From positions 3,098,071 through 3,162,070 of the forward strand of contig CAWCPQ010000001.1 of NCBI GenBank assembly GCA_963797535.1: DNA of 64,000 bases, written 5' to 3'. The notes under the pieces were generated by a model, which saw nothing but the letters and a program-made list of their open reading frames with translations, searched no databases and had not been told where the DNA came from. This DNA is from JAWWOL01 sp963797535. Lineage in GTDB: Bacteria > Actinomycetota > Actinomycetes > JAWWOL01. Position 1 is the first letter of the stretch, and each line of letters begins with the position of its first letter. The translations under genes were made by a program, and so were the position numbers. This document shows positions 34,139 to 41,506 of this stretch, in pieces.

Positions 34139-35716
34139 GTGAACCGGCAGGAGCGACGGGTGCGTCGGAACGCTCTTCCCCTCGCCGCCGCGATCACCGC
34201 GGCCGTGGTCACCGTGCCGCTCGTGGCCTTGTCCGGGGCGGGCGCGGCTGCGGCTGGCACGGCAGCGGTACGGATGGACCGGCCGGGCTGCCTGACCATG
34301 ACCAGAACGGGCAGCAACAGCGGCCGGCTCACCGTCATCGGTGCCCACCAAGCCACGATGCTGTCGGTCACCAAGCTCCGCTCCGGCAGCCGCACCCTCG
34401 CGGTCGTCCGACGCAAGCCGTCGTGCACGGCCAAGGTCGCTGCCGGTCACCGGTACCAGCTCACCCTCCGGTACGAGTCCAGCCGTGCCGCGGCGTTGAT
34501 CACCTACTACCGGGACTCCGTCGGTCACTGGCACCAGCTGGCCAGGGCCACCACACTGCCGAGGCGTGCGCACTGGTCTTCGGTGGCAGTCCAGGCGCCC
34601 TCGCTGCCGGTGCAGGCGACCTCGTTGAGCTTCGGCGTCGCCCTTGCCGGGACCGGCTCCGTCACGGTCGAGTCGATGATGCTGAGGGACGTGCCCCGAA
34701 CCACCGCGCATCCGAAAGCGACGCCCACCTCGAGCGCCTCCGCGACGACAGCGCCCGTGACAACGGCGCCCGCGACGACAGCCCCGTCCCCGTCGGCTAC
34801 TGCACCGAGCGGTCGAGTCGTTCAGGTGTCGACCGCTGCCCAGCTCACCTCGGCGCTGGCCGGTGCGACACCGGGCGACACGATCACGCTCGCCGACGGC
34901 ACGTACCACGGGAACTTCACGGCGAAAGTGCCTGCAACTGCGGCAAACCCGATCCGGTTGACCGGCTCGCGCAGCGCGATTCTGGACGGCGGCAACGTGA
35001 GCACCGGCTACGCCCTGCACCTGGACGGCGCGGACTACTGGCAGGTGGACGGCTTCTCAGTCGGTGACGCCCAGAAGGCGATCGTGCTCGACGCGACCAG
35101 CCACGCGACGCTGAGCAACCTCAACATCCACCACACCGGCGACGAGCTGGTCCTGCTGCGGAACTACTCACGCAACGACGTGGTGACCGGCAACGAGATC
35201 TACGACAGCGGGCTGGTGACACCGGGCTACGGCGAGGGTGTCTACGTCGGGCTGGCGATCTCGAACTGGAGCTCCGCGGGCCAGTCCCGTACCGGCGGGC
35301 AGCCCGACACCTCGGACGGCGTGACGATCAGCGGCAACGACATCCACGACACGACGGCCGAGAACGTCGACATCAAGGAAGGGACGAGCGGAGGGACGAT
35401 CTCGGGCAACACGTTCAACGCGCACGGGCTCAGCGGCGCCAACTATGCGGACTCCTGGGTCGACATCGCCGGCAACGGCTACACGGTGTCGGGCAACACC
35501 GGCACCAACCCCGGCGGTGCCCTGCTCGACGGTTACCAGACCCACGTCCAGGCCAGCGGGTGGGGACGGCTCAACGTCTTCAGCGCGAACATCAGCGCAG
35601 TCAACGCATCCGGGTACGGCTTCGACATCCAGACCAGCGGCACCGGCAACGTCGTACGGACCGACAACACCGTCACCGGCGCCGGCAAGGGCGTCAGCAA
35701 CATCCCGCTGAGCTGA
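34139..35716 (+). CDS. Secreted right-handed parallel beta-helix protein
   Basis: About 525 residues from GTG 34139. A signal peptide (RRNALPLAAAITAAVVTVPL, cleavage after AGAAAA) is followed by a 190-residue beta-rich domain, a Thr/Ala/Pro/Ser linker (near residues 190-225) and a parallel beta-helix of the pectate-lyase/chondroitinase-B type: VQVSTAAQLTSALAGATPGD, TITLADGTYHGNFT, IRLTGSRSAILDGG, then repeated VTISGNDIHD and GGTISGNTFNAH turns. It may cleave or bind an acidic polysaccharide. It is convergent with an exopolysaccharide operon, which suggests that it acts on that polymer. Confidence 0.85.
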   Translation: MNRQERRVRRNALPLAAAITAAVVTVPLVALSGAGAAAAGTAAVRMDRPGCLTMTRTGSNSGRLTVIGAHQATMLSVTKLRSGSRTLAVVRRKPSCTAKVAAGHRYQLTLRYESSRAAALITYYRDSVGHWHQLARATTLPRRAHWSSVAVQAPSLPVQATSLSFGVALAGTGSVTVESMMLRDVPRTTAHPKATPTSSASATTAPVTTAPATTAPSPSATAPSGRVVQVSTAAQLTSALAGATPGDTITLADGTYHGNFTAKVPATAANPIRLTGSRSAILDGGNVSTGYALHLDGADYWQVDGFSVGDAQKAIVLDATSHATLSNLNIHHTGDELVLLRNYSRNDVVTGNEIYDSGLVTPGYGEGVYVGLAISNWSSAGQSRTGGQPDTSDGVTISGNDIHDTTAENVDIKEGTSGGTISGNTFNAHGLSGANYADSWVDIAGNGYTVSGNTGTNPGGALLDGYQTHVQASGWGRLNVFSANISAVNASGYGFDIQTSGTGNVVRTDNTVTGAGKGVSNIPLS

Positions 35717-35733
35717 GCTGGGTTGACCTGGCG

Positions 35734-36582
35734 TCAGGCTTTGGCGACGGTGAAGTTGCGGAAGTGGAACGCCGTGTTGTCGCCGCGCAGGCCCACCCGG
35801 CCGGCGCCGGTCAGCGCGGCCTTGGCACCGGTGCCTGCGCTGACGGTGCTGAGGACCTGAACACCGTCGGTCCACAACGTGATCCGTACCCGGTGCGGCC
35901 CTTCGTCGACGATGGTCACCTTCTCGTGCACCCACTGGCGCTGCGGGAAGTCGAACTCGGTCTGCGCGAGCGTGGTGTAGTCGCCGCCGTTGGACGGACC
36001 GCCGGGCGTCTTGACCTTGATGGCGGCCGTGCCGTCGCGCCGGTCGAGGCTCACCGCGTACAACGACTGCGGGCTGGTGTAGCGCAGGAACACGTGCACC
36101 CCGTCGTACGCGTGCGAGCCGGTGCGGGGCGTCCTGACGGTGCCGCCGACGTCGAGGTCGAACGAGACCGAGACGTCCTTGAAGTCCGACCGGCGGCTGA
36201 CCACGCGGAAGACGGCCGAGCCGGTCGTCTTGTGCGAGTGCAGGTCAGGGGTCGCGCCGTCGATCGGTCCGGTCCATCCGGCGCCGCCGTCGGAGAACAG
36301 TGAGCCGCTCGTGACGATCCAGTCCGGGCTCGTCACCACACCCGGCATCGTCGGGTGGGTGTGCGCCAGCTCGTTGGTGACCAGCCCCGACGTCGTCGGG
36401 AGGCTCGGTCGCCACAGGGTCTTGTCACTGTTGGGCATCGCGACCAGGCCTACCACCGCGGCCACCGCTGCCACCGCCAACACTGCTGCCGCGGCCAGCA
36501 ACGGACCTTTGCGTACCCGGCCGGCCGGCTCGAGGTACGGCGAGTTGCGGTGCTCGGTCAGCTTCGGTGAAGCAGACGTCAC
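35734..36582 (-). CDS. Membrane-anchored LamG/concanavalin-like beta-sandwich protein
   Basis: 282 residues from GTG 36582, overlapping the deacetylase stop (GTGA). A single N-terminal membrane anchor (GPLLAAAAVLAVAAVAAVVGLVAM is the helix; here read in two parts, GPLLAAAAVLAVAAV and AAVVGLVAM) is followed by an extracellular beta-sandwich: SLFSDGGAGWTGPID, SAVFRVVSRRSDFKDVSVSF, HVFLRYTSPQSLYAVSLDRR and AGRVGLRGDNTAFHFRNFTV. This is the glycan-binding sandwich pattern of 3-keto-disaccharide hydrolase/LamG-like domains. It is last in the exopolysaccharide operon, so it could hold the polymer at the surface. Confidence 0.75.
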   Translation of the reverse strand: MTSASPKLTEHRNSPYLEPAGRVRKGPLLAAAAVLAVAAVAAVVGLVAMPNSDKTLWRPSLPTTSGLVTNELAHTHPTMPGVVTSPDWIVTSGSLFSDGGAGWTGPIDGATPDLHSHKTTGSAVFRVVSRRSDFKDVSVSFDLDVGGTVRTPRTGSHAYDGVHVFLRYTSPQSLYAVSLDRRDGTAAIKVKTPGGPSNGGDYTTLAQTEFDFPQRQWVHEKVTIVDEGPHRVRITLWTDGVQVLSTVSAGTGAKAALTGAGRVGLRGDNTAFHFRNFTVAKA

Positions 36583-38189
36583 AACGCGCTGACCCGGACA
36601 TCGGTGTAGGAGACGAACGGCAGCGACGTGCTCGAGCGTTGTGTGGCGAAGCCGAAGCCGCCGGTAGTGGTCGGGCCGCCGGCACTCGGGACCTGCAGCA
36701 GCACGGTCCCGTCGACCGAGAACCGGGTGTACGCGGCCGCGACGGTCGCCGTCAGCTTGTGTGCACCCAGCGCGGCGATCGGGAACCGACCGAGGGTGGT
36801 GCCTGCCGCGTCGGTGATGGTGGCCTGGTGGTCGGAGACGCGCAGCAGCAGCTCGGCCGATGAGTCGGCACGTACCCGAAGGCCGCCGGTGCCGCCACTC
36901 GATGCCTCGAGCCCGGTGACTGTTGCCGAGACGGTGTAGTCGTCCCAGTCGGCCGTGCGCTGCGGCGCCCACGTCATCTTCACGTAGCGCAGCGACGAGG
37001 CGTCCGGCGTCACGCTGGTGTCCGTGGTGTCCACCGGAGCGGGGTGACCGCCTTCCTCGTACCAGTGCGTGTCGATGGCCAGCGGGTGGGCGGCCTGCGC
37101 CGGCGGCAGCGTCTGCATGGCTGCCAGCTGTTGGAAGGCCTGGCTGGCGGTGCTGGTCCGGGTGAGCTCGAACCGCTCGATCAGCTGGTTGGCGACGACC
37201 CGCCGGCTGACCGGTTGCGGGTCACGGCCGACGTCGGTGAAGTTGGCGCCGAACATGCCCTCGACCAGGTGCTCGGTGATGGCGGCGGTGACCGGGTCCG
37301 GAATCTTGGCCGACACGTCCGAGTACGGCCACGCGAACAGCTGCGGGCTGGGCAGACCGTGCGCGACCAGGTCGGCCTTGGATGCCTTGAGGTCGGTGGT
37401 GACCCTGGCGGTGAACGCTGTCGTGGTCTCGGCGGTCCCGTCGGGCAGGTGCAGCCGGTTGGCCAGGTTGGGACGCATGACGCCATCGGCCTCTGTCGGC
37501 ACCTGCGAGTGCAGGTTGTGCGTGTGCGACTCGAAGTCCCACCGTCCCGACCGGGCCATCGTCTTCACTTCCGGCCAGGTGAGGTAGTACGGCCGGTGCG
37601 TGCTGACCCTGCCGGTGATGACGAACGACACGGCGTGGAAGTGGTAGCGGGCAAGGATCTTGTCCGCGTACGTCCACAGGCCCTGGGTGCCGTCGTCGAA
37701 CGTGATGAGTACGGTGCGGCCGGTCGGGTGGAACGTGCCCTGCTGGTAGGCGACGAACTGGTCGGCCGTCAGGGTGCGGTAGCCGGCCCGCGACAGCATC
37801 TGCATCTGCGCCTCGAAAGCGGCCGGCGAGACGACGTACTGGCTGTTCTGCAGGTTGGGGCCGATGTCGTGGTAGGTCAGGGCGACCGGGGCCACCGCGT
37901 ACCCGAGGGCGGTGTTCGCGAAGCTCGAGTACGTGGTCGCGTCGGTGGGCGTGACAGCGGTGACCGGCGTGGCAAGCCGGGCGTGCCGGCCCAGTGCCCA
38001 CGCGTGGTAGGCGAAGGCGGCGTAGAACAGGCCGGCGACCAGGCTCAGCGTCGCGGCGACCGACAGCCAAGTGATGCTGCGATGGCGCAATCCCTTGCTG
38101 GGCACGGGATTCCGGTCGAACTCCGGCACGAGCGCTGCCGCCGCTGCCCGCGGGTCGTGCTCCTTCGTCAGGTCGATCGTGCGGTTCAC
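36579..38189 (-). CDS. Membrane-anchored polysaccharide deacetylase (PgaB/IcaB-like) with C-terminal beta-sandwich
   Basis: 536 residues from GTG 38189. One membrane helix near residue 45 (ITWLSVAATLSLVAGLFYAA), then a NodB deacetylase domain: VALTYHDIGPN, the metal motif TVLITFDDGTQGLW, FESHTHNLHSQ and FAWPYSDVSAK. Zinc-dependent removal of N-acetyl groups from poly-N-acetylhexosamine is the expected reaction. Residues about 385-536 form a beta-sandwich like the one in the next gene (GGLRVRADSSAELLLRVSD, YTRFSVDGTVLLQV). It overlaps neighbours on both sides by 4 bases. Confidence 0.88.
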   Translation of the reverse strand: MNRTIDLTKEHDPRAAAAALVPEFDRNPVPSKGLRHRSITWLSVAATLSLVAGLFYAAFAYHAWALGRHARLATPVTAVTPTDATTYSSFANTALGYAVAPVALTYHDIGPNLQNSQYVVSPAAFEAQMQMLSRAGYRTLTADQFVAYQQGTFHPTGRTVLITFDDGTQGLWTYADKILARYHFHAVSFVITGRVSTHRPYYLTWPEVKTMARSGRWDFESHTHNLHSQVPTEADGVMRPNLANRLHLPDGTAETTTAFTARVTTDLKASKADLVAHGLPSPQLFAWPYSDVSAKIPDPVTAAITEHLVEGMFGANFTDVGRDPQPVSRRVVANQLIERFELTRTSTASQAFQQLAAMQTLPPAQAAHPLAIDTHWYEEGGHPAPVDTTDTSVTPDASSLRYVKMTWAPQRTADWDDYTVSATVTGLEASSGGTGGLRVRADSSAELLLRVSDHQATITDAAGTTLGRFPIAALGAHKLTATVAAAYTRFSVDGTVLLQVPSAGGPTTTGGFGFATQRSSTSLPFVSYTDVRVSAL

Positions 38190-38305
38190 AGGTAGACCCC
38201 CCGGCTCAGGACGAACACGTACAGCACCGCAACGGCGGCGACGGTCAGCGTGGTGATCAGCAGGCTGCGGAACTTGCCGGTACGGCCGGCGGCGGGGGCG
38301 CTCAT
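38186..38305 (-). CDS. 39-residue single-pass membrane peptide in the exopolysaccharide operon
   Basis: ATG 38305 overlaps the GT2 stop, and its TGA overlaps the GTG start of the deacetylase gene, so it is squeezed exactly between the two by 4-base overlaps on both sides. It reads SAPAAGRTGKFRSLL, then a membrane helix ITTLTVAAVAVLYVFVLSRG and ends VYL. Position and coupling argue that it is real: small membrane subunits (PgaD or BcsF-like) often assist such synthases. No sequence homologue is recognised. Confidence 0.7.
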   Translation of the reverse strand: MSAPAAGRTGKFRSLLITTLTVAAVAVLYVFVLSRGVYL

Positions 38306-39807
38306 GCCGCCCTCGACCAGATGCCGCGCCTGATGGTGAGCAGGGAGTACAGCAGCAGCCAGCTCAGCACGACCGACGAGAGCAGGCTCATCAGCGGCCG
38401 GTAGCGTCCGCGACCCGAGCCGGGATTGTCCACTGCGAAGGCGATTCCCCATGCTGTCCCCTTGATCAGTACCCCGCCGATGTAGAGCGCGGTGAGCAAC
38501 CACAACCCGTTGGCCGGCGCCCAGACCAGGTGCCGGAGCGCCATGAACGGCGCGGCCAGCACCCACAGGCCATGGCCGTAGTAGAGCGCCGACGGGCCGG
38601 GGCCGCGACGCCACATGAAGGAGCCGGTGAAGAACAGGTTGCGGACGAAGCTCTTCTTCCAGCGCACCTGCTGCTTGAAGAATGCCCGCGGCCGAGCTGG
38701 TACGACGGTCCAGACCTTGGCCGAGCGGACATAGCCGACCCGCCACTCGCGCGGCTGGTGGTCGACGTCGTCGACGAAGGGCGACCCGGTGTGCGCGGAC
38801 TTGAGCTTGGCGCCGCGCCACTTCTGTCCGAGCACGTAGCCGGTGAGCTGGCGGTCGGTGGCGAACCGGAACTCGCCGCCCAGGAAACGGTCGTTGGCCC
38901 AGGCCGGCAGGTAGTTCCAGATCGCGTCCCGGCGGAACACCGCGAGCGGACCGGACACGCAGGTGACCGAGCCGAGCGTCGACTCAGCAGCCTTGGTGAC
39001 CCGGAAACTGCCCTCGTACCAGGTGTCCTGGATCTTCGTGAGCAGTGACTCGTCGGCGTTGAGGGCACGGGCGTGACCGGAGACGGCGCCGAGACCCGGG
39101 TGGGCCACCAGTGCGGCGACGCAACGGCGTACGGCGTCGGGCGCGAGAATGCAGTCGGAGTCGGTGAAAGCGATCACATCACCGGTGGCCTGAGCCGCGC
39201 CTTCGACGAGGGCGTGCTTCTTGCCTGCGTTCTTCTCCAGTGCCACCAAGGTGAAGCCGAGCTCGGCCCGCAGCTCGTACAGTCGTTCGGTGGTGCCGTC
39301 GGTGGAGGCGTCGTCGACGACGATGACCTGCAGGTCCGGGTAGTCCGAGCTGCACATCGAGCGCACGCACCGGTCGATGACGTCGATCTCGTTCATCACG
39401 GCGACGAGCAGCGAGACTGTCGGCACAGCAGGCAAAGCCGGCGCGTCGTCCCGGTTGGGTACGCGCGAGAACCGCGTGTCGGCCGGGTCCTCGTACTTCG
39501 TGTACGCCAGGTAGAACATGAAGATCGTGCTGGCCAGAACGCCCATGCCGTACGCCATCAGCCACGGGTCCTGGCTCAGGCGAGGCAGCTGGCGGGCGAG
39601 CAGCGCGATGAGCGGCAGCAGGCAGACGACGACGGTCAGGCGCCGCAGGCTGCGCCGGACGCCCGGCTCCATGCGGTCCAGACGCGATGCGCGGTGCTTG
39701 CGATTCTTGTCGGTGGCAGCGGCAGAACCCGTTGGTGCGTAGGGGTTCTCGACGGTGCTGGTCTCGACAGCGCGGGTCTCGACGGGGCGAGTATCGACGG
39801 CGGTCAC
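38302..39807 (-). CDS. Family-2 processive glycosyltransferase (polysaccharide synthase)
   Basis: 501 residues from GTG 39807. Two N-terminal membrane helices precede the GT-A domain: VSLLVAVMNEIDVIDRCVRS, IVVDDASTDGTTERLYEL, DVIAFTDSDCILAP (D-x-D), then the acceptor and product motifs ANDRFLGGEFRFATDRQL and AFFKQQVRWKKS (Q-x-x-R-W). Three or four C-terminal helices form the translocation channel. This layout is that of hyaluronan, chitin and PgaC-type synthases. The preceding UDP-sugar dehydrogenase suggests that an acidic sugar is part of the polymer, and the deacetylase that N-acetyl groups are. Confidence 0.9.
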   Translation of the reverse strand: MTAVDTRPVETRAVETSTVENPYAPTGSAAATDKNRKHRASRLDRMEPGVRRSLRRLTVVVCLLPLIALLARQLPRLSQDPWLMAYGMGVLASTIFMFYLAYTKYEDPADTRFSRVPNRDDAPALPAVPTVSLLVAVMNEIDVIDRCVRSMCSSDYPDLQVIVVDDASTDGTTERLYELRAELGFTLVALEKNAGKKHALVEGAAQATGDVIAFTDSDCILAPDAVRRCVAALVAHPGLGAVSGHARALNADESLLTKIQDTWYEGSFRVTKAAESTLGSVTCVSGPLAVFRRDAIWNYLPAWANDRFLGGEFRFATDRQLTGYVLGQKWRGAKLKSAHTGSPFVDDVDHQPREWRVGYVRSAKVWTVVPARPRAFFKQQVRWKKSFVRNLFFTGSFMWRRGPGPSALYYGHGLWVLAAPFMALRHLVWAPANGLWLLTALYIGGVLIKGTAWGIAFAVDNPGSGRGRYRPLMSLLSSVVLSWLLLYSLLTIRRGIWSRAA

Positions 39808-41138
39808 AGGACGACGCGGTGGGAGACTTCGTCCAACCGGAAGGTCGCGTCGAGCACGGTGCGATGCTCGGTGACCCAGCTCAGGTCGGCTCCCGGGTGA
39901 CGCGTGTGGACCAGGACCAGCTCCACCTCACCGGGCTCCGGCACCGAGCTGTTCAGCTCGCGACCGGCGATGGCCAGGGACGGGATCCACTCGTCGTCGT
40001 ACGAGACGGTGGCACCGGCGTTGAGCAGGTCCTGGATGATCTCCAGGGCCGGCGACTCGCGGACGTCGGCAACGCCGGGCTTGTAGGCGATGCCGACGAT
40101 GTGCACCCGGGCGCCGGCGAGGGCGTGGCCGGCGTCGCCCAGGGTCTCGCGGATGCGCTCGACCACCCGACGCGGCCGCAGCGCGATGCCGGTCATGGCC
40201 GCGTCGATCAGCGGGGCGTGCACCCGGTCGGCCTTGAGCTGCCAGAGCAGGTAGTGCGGGTCGCAGGGGATGCAGTGACCGCCGACGCCAGGGCCGGGGT
40301 AGAACGGCATGAACCCGTACGGCTTGGTGGCTGCTGCGTCGATGACCTCGACCGCGGAGAGGCCCAGATGCCTTGCTACGTCGGAGATCTCATTGGCCAG
40401 CGCGATGTTGACGGCGCGGAAGGTGTTCTCCAGCAGCTTGGTGAGCTCCGCTGCCTCGGGCGAGGAGACGCGGTGAACGGTGGGGCAGGTCGCGGCCAGC
40501 ACCGCGACGGCAGCGTCGGTGCAGGCTTCGGTCAGGCCGCCGACGACGCGAGGGGTGGCCTCGGGCCGGTGGTCGGCGACGCCGGGGTCGATCCGCTCCG
40601 GCGAGAAGACGACATGGACGTCCAGGCCGGGGGTGAGGCCGCGAGCCGCCAGCGGTACGGCGACGAAGTCGCGGGTGCAGCCGACGTAGGTCGTGGAGGT
40701 GAGCACGATCGTCTGGCCGGGGCGGGCGTGGGCGACGACCGTCTCGCAGGCCGACTGCAGGGCGCGCAGGTCCGGCGTGAGGTTGGGAGTGACCGGCGTG
40801 GGCACGCAGACGATGATGGTGTCGGCGTCGGTGAGCCGGGCCGGGTCGGCGGTGAGGGTCAGGTTGTCCCTGCCGAGGTGCCGGCCCAGCCGTACAACGT
40901 CCTCGGGGTGCAGATCGACACGCTGCGAGCGGATCTCGTCGAGCCGGGCGGGGCTGATCTCGAGCCCGATGACCCGGCCGCCGGCCTCGAGGAAGGACAG
41001 CGCCGTGGGCAGACCCACGTAGCCGAGGCCGACAATTCCGACCGTGCCCAGGGTGTTGGGGCGAGGGGCGTTGAGGTCGATGACGACGTGGTCGGTCTGG
41101 TGGGGGATCAGGGTCGTGCTCAGGTTGGTCGTGCTCAT
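39804..41138 (-). CDS. UDP-sugar 6-dehydrogenase (UDP-GlcNAc/ManNAc or UDP-Glc type)
   Basis: 444 residues from ATG 41138, with AAGGAC upstream. Nucleotide-sugar dehydrogenase domains: IVGLGYVGLPTALSFLEAG for NAD, VCVPTPVTPNLTPD, VFSPERIDPG, LLENTFRAVNIALANE, and the catalytic Cys in GPGVGGHCIPCDPHYL. The final domain has GIAYKPGVADVRESPALEI. The combination of CxPTP with GGHCIPCDP is nearest to the UDP-N-acetylhexosaminuronate (WecC/TviB) branch, so the product is probably a UDP-uronate of N-acetylhexosamine. It is first in the operon. Confidence 0.88.
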   Translation of the reverse strand: MSTTNLSTTLIPHQTDHVVIDLNAPRPNTLGTVGIVGLGYVGLPTALSFLEAGGRVIGLEISPARLDEIRSQRVDLHPEDVVRLGRHLGRDNLTLTADPARLTDADTIIVCVPTPVTPNLTPDLRALQSACETVVAHARPGQTIVLTSTTYVGCTRDFVAVPLAARGLTPGLDVHVVFSPERIDPGVADHRPEATPRVVGGLTEACTDAAVAVLAATCPTVHRVSSPEAAELTKLLENTFRAVNIALANEISDVARHLGLSAVEVIDAAATKPYGFMPFYPGPGVGGHCIPCDPHYLLWQLKADRVHAPLIDAAMTGIALRPRRVVERIRETLGDAGHALAGARVHIVGIAYKPGVADVRESPALEIIQDLLNAGATVSYDDEWIPSLAIAGRELNSSVPEPGEVELVLVHTRHPGADLSWVTEHRTVLDATFRLDEVSHRVVL

Positions 41139-41349
41139 GGTGGGGCAGTCCTTCGGACAGCTTCGGCTAGTGGTCTTTTCGCGTGGGGGGCACGCGCGAA
41201 CAGAACACACCCGAGGCGACGCCGAGGACGGTCACGCTCATGCATTCTGACCCGGGGTTCGAGCTGGAGCTGGTCAGCGGTTCGGGTGGGGCCGCTGCTA
41301 CTCCTGGGTTAACGACGGTGGCGGCAGAGGGTTACCGGTGTTTCCGGAT

Positions 41350-41378
41350 TTGTGACGTATTTGAGCATTTCGCACTAT
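41350..41378 (+). promoter_or_regulatory. Promoter of a candidate small RNA
   Basis: TTGTGA (41350-41355) and CACTAT (41373-41378) are 17 bases apart in a locally AT-rich stretch between two minus-strand genes. No plus-strand gene follows; a terminator comes about 40 bases downstream. Confidence 0.5.
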
Positions 41379-41384
41379 CAAGCC

Positions 41385-41450
41385 CCCCAGCCGGTACGCG
41401 CAGCATGGCCCGTTGTGACTAGCCCCCTGAGATGGGGCTGGTCCCTTTTT
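41385..41450 (+). ncRNA. Candidate small RNA of about 65 bases
   Basis: The only plus-strand transcript unit suggested in the 368-base gap 41139-41506. A sigma70-like promoter ends at 41378, a run of six Cs is at 41383-41388, and an intrinsic hairpin with five Ts ends it at 41450. A C-rich 5' part and terminator recall the actinobacterial 6C sRNA class, but I could not confirm the second six-C loop. The rest of the gap is the leader of the exopolysaccharide operon; it shows no riboswitch that I recognise. Confidence 0.45.
41417..41450 (+). terminator. Intrinsic terminator with T tract
   Basis: GACTAGCCCC (41417-41426) pairs with GGGGCTGGTC (41434-41443) over 10 bp with one T-G wobble, loop CTGAGAT, followed by CCTTTTTG. 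The T tract is on the plus strand only. Such T tracts are rare in this GC-rich window. Confidence 0.75.
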
Positions 41451-41506
41451 GTCGTTTCCGCGTCGCGTGGGAATACCCAAAGGGGTGGCCAGGGCTACCG
41501 ATCGGA

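Noticed and set aside
41139..41349. Cyclic-di-nucleotide riboswitch in front of the exopolysaccharide operon
   Set aside because: The leader has short hairpins and AACC-like pieces but I could not match a known riboswitch core.
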